Assembly: GCA_964517065.1 (NCBI GenBank)
Contig: CAZFBK010000009.1
Location: forward strand, 1-48,326
Reading direction: 5' to 3'
From: CAYYYA01 sp964517065
Lineage (GTDB): Bacteria > Patescibacteriota > Patescibacteriia > UBA1558 > 2-01-FULL-52-15
DNA length: 48,326 nt
The notes beneath the pieces are model-generated. The model had not been told where the DNA came from. It ran no database searches and worked only from the letters and a program-made list of their open reading frames with translations. The position numbers and the translations under genes were made by a program. Shown piece by piece: positions 40,954 through 48,326 of the stretch (position 1 is its first letter; every line of letters starts with the position of its first letter).

Positions 40954-42546
40954 GTGGCGAATAATTTTTTCCGTAAGCTCAATACCACAGTAAGCGGGGG
41001 AGCAATCATCATTGCTTTCTTTTCGATTATCAGCAAAATTTTGGGACTACTTCGTGATCGTCTCTTGGCGAGCCAGTTTGGGGCTGGTGCTCAGTTGGAT
41101 GTTTATTTCGCCGCCTTCAAAATCCCTGATTTTATATTTAATATTCTCATCTTGGGCGCCTTATCAGTCGCCTTTATCCCTGTTTTCCAAAAAGCTTACA
41201 ATAAGGATGCTCAGCGAGGTTTAGAAATATCACAAACAATTTTTACCGTCTTATTATGTATTGTCGGTGGTTTGGCGGTGTTGGCCACAATCTTTATGTA
41301 TCCCTTGATTCGACTCTTAGTTCCTGGCTTCACCGCTGATCAACTCCAGCAAACAGTCCAGCTGACGCGTGTATTGCTGATTGCTATCATGTTCTTCACG
41401 GCTAGCAATGTTATGAGTGGCGTGCTGAATGCTTGGAACAGATTCTTAACCTTTTCCATCAGCTCAGTCCTCTATAATGTCGGCATTATCATTGGAATTA
41501 TCATCTTGTATCCTATTTTTGGACTGTACGGCTTAGCTTATGGCGTAGTGCTAGGGTCGGCGGCACATTTCTTTGTGCAGTTCGGAGAAGCACATAGGCT
41601 TGGTTGGCGTTTCAAAATATCATTTCACTTTATACCTGAGGTCAGACGTATCTTTACGCTGATGCTTCCGCGCATGATTGGTACTGGAGCGACCCAGTTT
41701 AATTTGGTATTTATCACCGCTCTAGCTTCGCAGTTACCTCATGGTAGTTTGTCGATCTTTAACCTCGCTAGCAATCTGCAAAGTTTTCCTAGTAGTATTT
41801 TTGGAGTATCTCTAGCTGTAGCCAGCTTTCCACATATCACCAAGTTTGCCTCTGAAAATAATCATGAGGCTTTTCAAAAAATATTTTCTCTTCAATTCAG
41901 AAGAATCCTGTACTTTATTGTCCCAATATCAGTCTTGATCGTTATCCTTCGTGCTCAGCTGGTGCGAGTTATCCTTGGCAGTGGATCCTTCGACTGGGAA
42001 GATACCGTGCTGACAGCTAATGCCCTCGGTATCTTTGCTTTGTCAATTTTTGCCCAAGGGTTGATCCCACTAGTCAGTCAAGCCTTTTATGCCCATGAGG
42101 ACACCAAGACGCCGATGATGGTGGGGTTGATCAGTACGATTTTTAATAGCCTACTGGCTCTTCCGTTAGCCTATTATTACGGTGTTCTTGGCTTGACAGC
42201 AGCCTTCAGCATCGCTAGTATTGCCACTCTGGTTAGTCTGGTTGTTATTCTTCATGTTCGTATCAAAGCTATCCCAGAGTTGGAGCTGTTCAGTTCGTTG
42301 GTACGCATCGGCTTTGCGGCGTCGGGCAGTGGCTTAGTAGCTTATGGGTGTTTGTTTCCATTGGCACATATTGTCGACACACATACCTTCTTGGGCATAT
42401 TTTTACAGGGACTGATTGCCGGGACTATTGGCTTAATCTCCTACGGCCTCATAACCCTTATAGCTGATTTTCCTGAGATCGCTTTTGCGCAGTCATATTT
42501 CAAAAAATACCTCCGACAACTAAAGTCACTTTTTTCTTCTACCTAA
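40954..42546 (+). CDS. murJ: Lipid II flippase MurJ
   Basis: 530 residues and about 14 membrane helices of the MOP superfamily. SKILGLLRDRLLASQFG, NILILGALSVAFIPVF and QAFYAHEDTKTP are typical. It moves lipid II across the membrane. The start is taken as GTG 40954, after the stop of the previous gene; an in-frame TTG at 40936 would overlap it. It shares one base with lepA. Confidence 0.93.
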   Translation: MANNFFRKLNTTVSGGAIIIAFFSIISKILGLLRDRLLASQFGAGAQLDVYFAAFKIPDFIFNILILGALSVAFIPVFQKAYNKDAQRGLEISQTIFTVLLCIVGGLAVLATIFMYPLIRLLVPGFTADQLQQTVQLTRVLLIAIMFFTASNVMSGVLNAWNRFLTFSISSVLYNVGIIIGIIILYPIFGLYGLAYGVVLGSAAHFFVQFGEAHRLGWRFKISFHFIPEVRRIFTLMLPRMIGTGATQFNLVFITALASQLPHGSLSIFNLASNLQSFPSSIFGVSLAVASFPHITKFASENNHEAFQKIFSLQFRRILYFIVPISVLIVILRAQLVRVILGSGSFDWEDTVLTANALGIFALSIFAQGLIPLVSQAFYAHEDTKTPMMVGLISTIFNSLLALPLAYYYGVLGLTAAFSIASIATLVSLVVILHVRIKAIPELELFSSLVRIGFAASGSGLVAYGCLFPLAHIVDTHTFLGIFLQGLIAGTIGLISYGLITLIADFPEIAFAQSYFKKYLRQLKSLFSST

Positions 42547-44312
42547 TGTCCATCAAAAATTTCTGTATTATTGCCCACATTGATCACGGTAAGTCGACTC
42601 TGGCTGACCGTTTTATTCAATTGACTGGCACCGTAGCTGATCGAGATATGAAAGAGCAATTATTGGATCAGATGGAGCTAGAGCGTGAGAAAGGTATCAC
42701 CATCAAGCTACAACCGGTGACAATGAAATGGAAAGGCGTAGAGTTAAACCTGATAGATACTCCCGGTCATGTCGATTTTACCTATGAAGTTTCTCGTTCT
42801 TTGGCTGCTGTCGAAGGTGCAATCCTCTTGGTTGATGCTACACAAGGAATCCAAGCACAGACCTTGTCCAATCTTTTCTTAGCAATGGATCAGAACCTGA
42901 CCATCATACCAGTTGTCAACAAAATTGATCTGCCCGCAGCAGACATCGTAGCTACAAAAAAAGAGATCATAACACTTCTGGGCTGCGCAGAGGATGACAT
43001 TTTAGCTATCTCTTCCAAGACAGGGCAGGGCGTAGAAGAGCTTTTGGATAAAATTGTAGCAACGGTGCCTAGTCCTGATATCAAAGGCGGGCCAACAAAG
43101 GGTTTGATTTTTGATTCGCTTTACAACGAGTTTAAAGGCATCGTCATATATCTGCGAGTGATATCCGGAAGTTTACAACGCGGCGATACTATTCGATTTT
43201 TAGCTAACAACGCCAAGGCAGAGGTTTTAGAAGTTGGACGCTTTAGGCCGCAACTGGCTGTCACTGATATTCTAGAAGCTGGTCAGATTGGGTACGTTAT
43301 AACCAACATCAAGGCGATAGACAATGCCAAAGTCGGAGATACCATCACCAGCGAGCTTACAGGAGCTGTAGAAGCTCTCCCAGGCTATAAGGAGGTGAAG
43401 CCGATGGTTTATGCCGGTATCTTCCCCGAGGATGGCGCTGACTATAACCAACTAAGAGAAGCTATCCTGAAATTAAAGCTTAATGATTCTAGTTTGCAAT
43501 TTGAACCGGAAAATTCACCTGTACTTGGCTTTGGATTCCGCTGCGGTTTCCTAGGGCTTCTGCATTTAGAGATATTTCAGGAACGCCTGCTACGTGAGTT
43601 TTCTTTGCGGATTATTATCACCGCTCCGTCGGTAGCGTATCAAGTCCTACTCAAGTCTGGGACTATGATGACGATCACCTCTGCCAGCCTGCTACCGGAT
43701 CCGAGCGGTATCGAGTCTATAGCCGAACCAATAGCGACCCTTCATCTGCTAACTCCGCAACCATACATGGGTGGTCTGATGAACTATGTTTCCTCGATGT
43801 TCGGTCAGCTGATCAATACTACTTTTCTTGATGAGCAACGAGTACTCTTGCAATATCAAATACCACTCAGCAGTATTTTGACTGATTTCTACGATAAGGT
43901 TAAGAATATTTCCTCAGGGTACGCGTCATATAATTATGAAGTCAAAGGTTACGAGCCATGCGATGTGGTTAAGCTTGACATCTTGGTAGCGGAAGAAGTA
44001 GTTCCAGCATTAACCTCGTTGGTCTATCGCTCACAAGCTCAAGATATTGGTAAAAAAATTGTTTTCCAGCTGAAGGACGTCATACCAAAAAAGCAGTTTG
44101 TCATTAAACTGCAGGCAGCTATTGGTGGTAAAATTGTCGCTTCAGAAAGAATATCTGCCTTACGTAAAGATGTAACGGCAAAACTGTACGGCGGTGACGT
44201 CACACGCAAGCGCAAGCTTCTCGATAAGCAGAAAAAGGGCAAAAAACGTATGATGGAAACCGGCAGCGTGGATATCCCGACCGATGCCTATCTGACAATC
44301 CTTAAACGTTAG
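42546..44312 (+). CDS. lepA: Elongation factor 4 (LepA)
   Basis: 588 residues. G1 AHIDHGKSTL, G3 DTPGH, G4 NKID; then LepA-specific C-terminal parts (FRCGFLGLLHLEIFQERL, DAYLTILKR). It is a ribosome-bound GTPase that back-translocates or remodels stalled ribosomes. Full length. Confidence 0.96.
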   Translation: MSIKNFCIIAHIDHGKSTLADRFIQLTGTVADRDMKEQLLDQMELEREKGITIKLQPVTMKWKGVELNLIDTPGHVDFTYEVSRSLAAVEGAILLVDATQGIQAQTLSNLFLAMDQNLTIIPVVNKIDLPAADIVATKKEIITLLGCAEDDILAISSKTGQGVEELLDKIVATVPSPDIKGGPTKGLIFDSLYNEFKGIVIYLRVISGSLQRGDTIRFLANNAKAEVLEVGRFRPQLAVTDILEAGQIGYVITNIKAIDNAKVGDTITSELTGAVEALPGYKEVKPMVYAGIFPEDGADYNQLREAILKLKLNDSSLQFEPENSPVLGFGFRCGFLGLLHLEIFQERLLREFSLRIIITAPSVAYQVLLKSGTMMTITSASLLPDPSGIESIAEPIATLHLLTPQPYMGGLMNYVSSMFGQLINTTFLDEQRVLLQYQIPLSSILTDFYDKVKNISSGYASYNYEVKGYEPCDVVKLDILVAEEVVPALTSLVYRSQAQDIGKKIVFQLKDVIPKKQFVIKLQAAIGGKIVASERISALRKDVTAKLYGGDVTRKRKLLDKQKKGKKRMMETGSVDIPTDAYLTILKR

Positions 44313-44403
44313 TCAGACCGGCAAACATCAGAAGGATCATAGAGACGATGACAATTCCTGACAGCAAGATCCAGATAATCCTCGAAAGACTTTTCTTTTT
44401 CAT
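44302..44403 (-). CDS. 33-residue membrane microprotein
   Basis: MKKKSLSRIIWILLSGIVIV then SMILLMFAGLTNV: a basic start and one helix. It is antisense to the lepA end by 11 bases and diverges from the FtsB-like gene. AGTATA (TATACT on the minus strand) at 44410-44415 lies six bases before its ATG, resembling the leaderless pattern. No family. Confidence 0.5.
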   Translation of the reverse strand: MKKKSLSRIIWILLSGIVIVSMILLMFAGLTNV

Positions 44404-44424
44404 AACCTAAGTATATCAGGATCG

Positions 44425-44440
44425 CCTAGCTCAAGCTAGG
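44425..44440. repeat. Short palindrome between divergent genes
   Basis: CCTAGCT and AGCTAGG with two bases between, placed between the two candidate divergent promoters; possible operator or lepA terminator. Confidence 0.45.
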
Positions 44441-44441
44441 G

Positions 44442-44471
44442 TTGATAGGAGGAGGTCAAATCTGGTATACT
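44442..44471 (+). promoter_or_regulatory. Promoter of the FtsB-like gene, leaderless spacing
   Basis: TTGATA (44442-44447), 18 bases, TATACT (44466-44471), then seven bases to ATG 44479. Confidence 0.6.
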
Positions 44472-44478
44472 TCAGGTC

Positions 44479-44850
44479 ATGAATGATCATCAAGGAAGTA
44501 TTTTCGGGCGTTTATTACGGTCAAAGATTTTTTTTGCCGTTATTATTATTTTATTTATCATCAGTTCTCTGGAATTGTTGAATGAAATAGGACGGCGCAA
44601 TAAAATCAGCAGTGAAATCAAGAAGCAAAAGAGTCAAATTGAAAAATTGGAGCAACAAAACACTGACTTATCGAATCTAATACAGTACCTCAATACTGAT
44701 AGTTATGTTGAATCAGAAGCTCGCAAGAAGCTGAATCTGAGCAAAAGTGGAGAATCTTTGGTTGTAGTAGAGAATGCCAGCACAACAGCTGTTATGAATG
44801 ACGATACTGTCCCAAATAGTCTAAGATGGTGGAATTATTTTTTTCTATGA
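44479..44850 (+). CDS. FtsB/DivIC-type septum protein
   Basis: 123 residues: a short cytoplasmic start, one helix (IFFAVIIILFIISSLELL), a coiled coil (about 40-72) and the SYVESEARKKLNLSKSGES segment typical of DivIC/FtsB. It bridges divisome proteins. It overlaps the next gene by four bases. Confidence 0.85.
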   Translation: MNDHQGSIFGRLLRSKIFFAVIIILFIISSLELLNEIGRRNKISSEIKKQKSQIEKLEQQNTDLSNLIQYLNTDSYVESEARKKLNLSKSGESLVVVENASTTAVMNDDTVPNSLRWWNYFFL

Positions 44851-45710
44851 TCAAGAAATACTGGCTACGATTCATTGTGATATTATTTGCAGTGCTATCG
44901 GTACTGACGGGTTTATTGTATTTGGGTTGGTCCAATACCGTTGGGTTAACACTCGCAGCGGGCTTGCACCTGCCTGCTCTTGAAGTCAATCAAACCAAGT
45001 TTACAGTGACCGATGTCATGGCTGACATCAAAGCTATTAACACCGCTCCAGACACCAAAGATCTGACCGTTGAGGAGAAAAACGCAGTGTTGGGAGATAA
45101 ATTGAAGCAGGAGGGTGTGATCAATTCTCTGGTTCGAGAGTTGAAACTTGAAATACACTCTAGCGATATATCAGATCTACAGCGCCAATTATTAACTGGT
45201 GCAGATGCCAAATCTTTGAGCGAAGCGCAGGTGAGACAAACCTTTGGCTATAGTTTGAAGGATTTCACCAAACGTGTAGCAATACCTTATTATAATAGAC
45301 TACAGCTGCAGAAATACTTCATTTTGAATACTGACAATGATGATAAAGCTAAGATTAGTAAGCTTAGAGAATTAGTAATCAAGCAACCTGAAGATTTTGA
45401 CACTAAGGCCAAGGAGCTTTCAGGTCAAGATCCTCTAGAGCATATCGTCTTGGCAAGTGATCTGACGGGTGACTATGCCCATATTAGCTCATTACCAATC
45501 GGAGGTATTAGTGCTATTGTGGCCAATGCTGATGGCTATCGTTTATACAGGGTGATAAATATTATCTCTGATGACAAACAAGGAACGTATTACCAACTAC
45601 ACGAGCTTTTCGTACCGACTACAATCTTTCAGCAAAAGTTAAACGAGGCTTTAGCCAAGGTCACAGAGCATTGGTATATCAAAAAACCGCAGGTTATCGC
45701 GGTTCGTTAA
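44847..45710 (+). CDS. SurA/PpiC-like membrane-anchored foldase
   Basis: 287 residues: N-terminal anchor helix (FIVILFAVLSVLTGLLYLGW), a SurA-type N domain (VNQTKFTVTDVMADI, LKQEGVINSLVRELKL) and a C-terminal parvulin-like stretch (LPIGGISAIVANADGYRLYRVINI). Peptidyl-prolyl isomerase activity is uncertain because the parvulin core is short. The start is set by the ATGA overlap with the FtsB-like gene. Confidence 0.75.
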   Translation: MIKKYWLRFIVILFAVLSVLTGLLYLGWSNTVGLTLAAGLHLPALEVNQTKFTVTDVMADIKAINTAPDTKDLTVEEKNAVLGDKLKQEGVINSLVRELKLEIHSSDISDLQRQLLTGADAKSLSEAQVRQTFGYSLKDFTKRVAIPYYNRLQLQKYFILNTDNDDKAKISKLRELVIKQPEDFDTKAKELSGQDPLEHIVLASDLTGDYAHISSLPIGGISAIVANADGYRLYRVINIISDDKQGTYYQLHELFVPTTIFQQKLNEALAKVTEHWYIKKPQVIAVR

Positions 45711-45725
45711 TAATCTTCAAGTGAC

Positions 45726-45801
45726 TGGAGCCAATGAGAGGACTTGAACCTCCAACCTATGGTTTACGATACCATTGCTCTACCAGTTGAGCTACATTGG
45801 C
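45726..45801 (-). tRNA. tRNA-Thr (anticodon CGU)
   Basis: Complete cloverleaf with encoded CCA on the minus strand. Acceptor GCCAATG / CATTGGC, anticodon loop ATCGTAA (CGT, reading ACG), T loop TTCAAGT. It is antisense between two plus-strand genes and starts seven bases from the RlpA-like ATG. Confidence 0.95.
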
Positions 45802-45808
45802 ACTAAAT

Positions 45809-46858
45809 ATGAAACAAACAAAATTACAAATTATTATTTCGCTCCTCGTTGGTCTCGGTTGTTTCGTGATATCTCATTCTGCCAAAGCAGAGATTCTCGA
45901 GTTACCACTGCATCAAGGTAATACGCCTACTGTTTTTAGTCAAGGTGTATCTGCGACACTTTTGAGCTCGGACTCAAGCAGCGTCTATATGGAAGTCATT
46001 ACCGTTGATACGACAATTCGAGTAAATATTTTCCCGCTTGATGCGCAGGTACAATACCGTCTGCGGGTTTCCGATAAAAATCTTATAGCCAATAATCCCC
46101 TTGTTGCGACGGGAGAGTTAGTCAGTCGTGAGCACCGGTTGATTTTACGCACAGTATCTTCTGATACTGCGTTGCCGTCAGTCGGTATGCCGTTGACAAC
46201 AGCCACAACCACACCAGTGAAGTCTAAAGAAACAGCTATCGTACCGACTGTACTAAAAAAATACCGTACCTCAGATGAATTGGTACTATCAGCCGATAGT
46301 CCTGTGATCAATATCAGCGCAGAAGTGAATTTGCGGTCTTACGATAATCCTGGATTGCAACAGATTTCTAAGGCCTTCGATATTTCCAATACAAAAAAAC
46401 TTCCGCTTGTCGGTCTTTTACGTTATACTTATAGTGGAATTGGATCACAGTCAGTGTATGAGTTTGATTACAGTACGTTGACGTGGAAGTCCGTACCTTC
46501 ATACAACGATGTCAAAAATGATCTGGTATACTTCAGTACCAGTTCTGACAACGTCACGGTAGCAGTTTTTAATTCGACAGTGACATCGGACGGAGTTGCT
46601 AGCTGGTATGATCAATCACGATACAAAAGCTTCAAATATCAAGGTGGTAACTTTACTGCCAGCCGCGACTATCCCAAAGGTACGAGGCTAAAGGTGACGC
46701 GTATCAAGTCAGGAGTCAGTATCGTTGTTACTGTTAATGATTATGGGCCTGAGCTTAGGACCAAGAGACTGATTGATTTGGAAAAAAAAGCTTTTGAGCA
46801 GTTAGCAAGTATAGGAGCGGGAGAAATATTTGTCACCATAGAAAAAATCGATGGTTAA
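45809..46858 (+). CDS. Secreted RlpA-like double-psi beta-barrel protein
   Basis: 349 residues. A signal peptide ends near SAKA (residue 26); an unassigned beta domain follows; the C-terminal RlpA/DPBB domain (about 265-345) has GVASWYDQSRY, YPKGTRLKVTRI and VTVNDYGPELRTKRLIDLEKKAF, with the conserved Asp before YGP. Such domains bind or cleave denuded glycan strands. An in-frame TTG within the tRNA is rejected as start. It overlaps ftsE by eight bases. Confidence 0.85.
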   Translation: MKQTKLQIIISLLVGLGCFVISHSAKAEILELPLHQGNTPTVFSQGVSATLLSSDSSSVYMEVITVDTTIRVNIFPLDAQVQYRLRVSDKNLIANNPLVATGELVSREHRLILRTVSSDTALPSVGMPLTTATTTPVKSKETAIVPTVLKKYRTSDELVLSADSPVINISAEVNLRSYDNPGLQQISKAFDISNTKKLPLVGLLRYTYSGIGSQSVYEFDYSTLTWKSVPSYNDVKNDLVYFSTSSDNVTVAVFNSTVTSDGVASWYDQSRYKSFKYQGGNFTASRDYPKGTRLKVTRIKSGVSIVVTVNDYGPELRTKRLIDLEKKAFEQLASIGAGEIFVTIEKIDG

Positions 46859-47531
46859 CATCAAAAATCTTTCAAAAATTTATAAACCCAAGATCAAGGC
46901 CCTGAGCGATATTGATGTTGATATTGAGCCAGGTGAGTTTGTCTCTATTGTCGGTCAAAGTGGTGCCGGCAAATCAACTTTGATCAAGATGATAATTGCA
47001 GAAGAAAAGCCGACAACGGGCACTATCAGTATCGGCGGCTGGGATATTACCAAGATTAAGCGTTCAGAGATACCTTTCTTACGCAAGCAGATTGGGGTTA
47101 TTTTTCAAGATTTTAAATTGCTACCGAAAAAGACAGTATATGAAAACGTAGCCTTTGCACTTGAAGTTTGTGGGGTTAAAGAAAATGAAGTATCGGTGAC
47201 CGTGCCAAAAATCCTCCGTATGGTCAATATTCATGATAAAGCTGACCGTTATCCGAAGCAGCTGTCAGGTGGAGAGCAACAACGAGTCGTGATTGCTCGT
47301 AGCTTGGTTCACAAACCAAAACTATTGGTGGCAGATGAACCGACGGGGAACCTAGACGCGATTAATACTCGTGAAATCATTGACCTCTTGTTGCAGATCA
47401 ATGAAATGGGCACGACAATCCTGCTAGTAACTCATAATAGAGAAGTAGTGAATGGTCTCAAACAGCGGGTCATCACCATGGAAAAGGGATTTGTCATCTC
47501 TGATCAAAAGAAAGGTAAATATTTATTATAA
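46851..47531 (+). CDS. ftsE: Cell-division ABC ATPase FtsE
   Basis: 226 residues. Walker A GQSGAGKST, the signature LSGGEQQR, Walker B LLVADEPTGNLD and the H-loop TH near the end. With FtsX it couples ATP hydrolysis to outside cell-wall hydrolase activation, consistent with the adjacent RlpA-like gene. Confidence 0.96.
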   Translation: MVNIKNLSKIYKPKIKALSDIDVDIEPGEFVSIVGQSGAGKSTLIKMIIAEEKPTTGTISIGGWDITKIKRSEIPFLRKQIGVIFQDFKLLPKKTVYENVAFALEVCGVKENEVSVTVPKILRMVNIHDKADRYPKQLSGGEQQRVVIARSLVHKPKLLVADEPTGNLDAINTREIIDLLLQINEMGTTILLVTHNREVVNGLKQRVITMEKGFVISDQKKGKYLL

Positions 47532-47532
47532 T

Positions 47533-48326
47533 ATGATACGCGCCAAACGCATCGTTACCTTCGCGGGACAGAATTTCATTCGTAACGCCTGGTTGTCAGC
47601 TGTCACGTTGACCGTCTTGGTCATAATGCTTTTGGCTGTGAATCTGATCATTAGTGTCAACTATACCAAAAATATCCTGCTAAAAAATGTTCAGAATAAG
47701 ATCGATGTCACGATTAATTTCAAGAGCAACGTTACCGACAAAGATGTAAACCTGCTGGCAGAAAACATGAAAAAAAATAGTGCCGTTAGCTCAGTTGTCA
47801 TAATCACCCCAGAGCAGAATCTAGAGAACTTCAAAGCCAAGTTCAAAGAAATAGGCGATAAAATCATCCCAGCTTTGGATCGAAATCCTCTGAGCTACAA
47901 ACTCCAGATCAAAGCGGAGAACCCGGCAAGTTATCAGGGTATTATTGATCAAATTAAGACCTCAGAGTTCGCGCCTCTGATCGAGAGTCAGAGACTGAAT
48001 GACTACCGGCTCTTCTTCCAACAAGCTGAGAGCTTCATAGATAAGCTGAATCTTTTTGGCTTGATTATCGCTGCTATCTTCCTCCTGTTGGGTATCATTG
48101 TAGTTTTCAATACTATTCGTGTCAGCGTCTATACCCAACGCGAAGAAGTGGGGATTATGAAGCTGGTTGGTGCTACCAATTGGTTTGTGCGTGCTCCGTT
48201 CATGCTGGAGACTGTTTTCTATGCCTTAGCTGCTACTATGGTTACCTTCCTGATCATCTATCCAGTCTTGCGCTTCTCCAACTTTGTGAATTTCCAAATC
48301 ATTGACGGAGTAACCCTCAATCTCAT
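47533..48326 (+). CDS. ftsX: Cell-division protein FtsX (truncated by window end)
   Basis: 264 codons are visible, from MIRAKRIVTFAGQNFIRN. The first membrane helix is at about 20-45, the extracellular domain at about 50-165, then a second helix (LIIAAIFLLLGIIVVFNTI), the VYTQREEVGIMKLVGATNWF FtsX motif and a third helix. The fourth helix is beyond the edge. It starts one base after the ftsE stop. Confidence 0.94.
   Translation, partial: MIRAKRIVTFAGQNFIRNAWLSAVTLTVLVIMLLAVNLIISVNYTKNILLKNVQNKIDVTINFKSNVTDKDVNLLAENMKKNSAVSSVVIITPEQNLENFKAKFKEIGDKIIPALDRNPLSYKLQIKAENPASYQGIIDQIKTSEFAPLIESQRLNDYRLFFQQAESFIDKLNLFGLIIAAIFLLLGIIVVFNTIRVSVYTQREEVGIMKLVGATNWFVRAPFMLETVFYALAATMVTFLIIYPVLRFSNFVNFQIIDGVTLNL

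Overview
The window looks like chromosome from a Patescibacteria (Candidate Phyla Radiation) bacterium. The evidence is tightly packed, mostly plus-strand genes with one-to-few-base junctions or overlaps; a full mreBCD/mrdA set with a second mreB; a fused ADP-forming acyl-CoA synthetase; a DUF4012 protein; a compact prolyl-tRNA synthetase; and many small secreted or membrane proteins with no recognisable family. TGA is read as stop throughout. The presence of rplI (bL9) argues against the Microgenomates and WWE3 lineages, which are reported to lack it. The lineage call is inference from gene content; no 16S gene is in the window.

Layout. 1-77 is the tail of an unknown gene. 78-371 is a hairpin-rich spacer ending in a promoter. 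372-3736 is S41 protease, rplI and pyrG, closed by a terminator. 3934-6454 has a secreted repeat protein, a tRNA-Gln locus with two decayed tRNA fragments and several palindromes, and a DUF4386 membrane protein. 6502-11083 is a minus-strand island of ten small genes, two of them type IV pilin-like, driven by a perfect-consensus promoter, separated by dense stem-loops and ended by a textbook terminator. 11259-13085 has a Gmad2/GerMN protein, an O-methyltransferase and a small zinc-ribbon gene. 13147-21180 has a large membrane protein, a PfkB kinase, the acyl-CoA synthetase, a calcium-repeat surface protein, recJ and an RNase H. 21330-21889 has two more small genes. 22042-27476 is a delta-prime clamp-loader subunit, a lipoprotein, frr, rseP and proS. 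27454-33132 is mreB-mreC-mreD-mrdA-greA-mreB2. 33177-33743 is rnpB, split by an assembly gap. 33749-42546 is surface polysaccharide (sugar transferase plus three glycosyltransferases), DUF4012 and murJ. 42546-48326 is lepA, an FtsB-like protein, a SurA-like protein, tRNA-Thr, an RlpA-like protein, ftsE and the start of ftsX.

Two themes stand out. First, there are two styles of gene start. Housekeeping genes have no Shine-Dalgarno sequence, and some have a -10 box exactly 7 bases before ATG, as expected for leaderless mRNA. The small genes (the island plus 12747, 21330 and 21650) nearly all have strong AAAGGAG-like sites. Second, the genome carries palindromic elements that have entered functional sequence: three in rnpB helices, one in a tRNA-Gln copy, one in the pyrG inter-domain linker and one in the holB zinc region.

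The island is the best candidate for something undescribed. A pilin gene, a structured 3' element and a second stem-loop form a unit that is present twice, and the paired bases differ in a compensatory way between the copies. The first spacer of the island also holds a candidate structured RNA closed by a 22-bp stem. Structures were found by eye and were not folded computationally.
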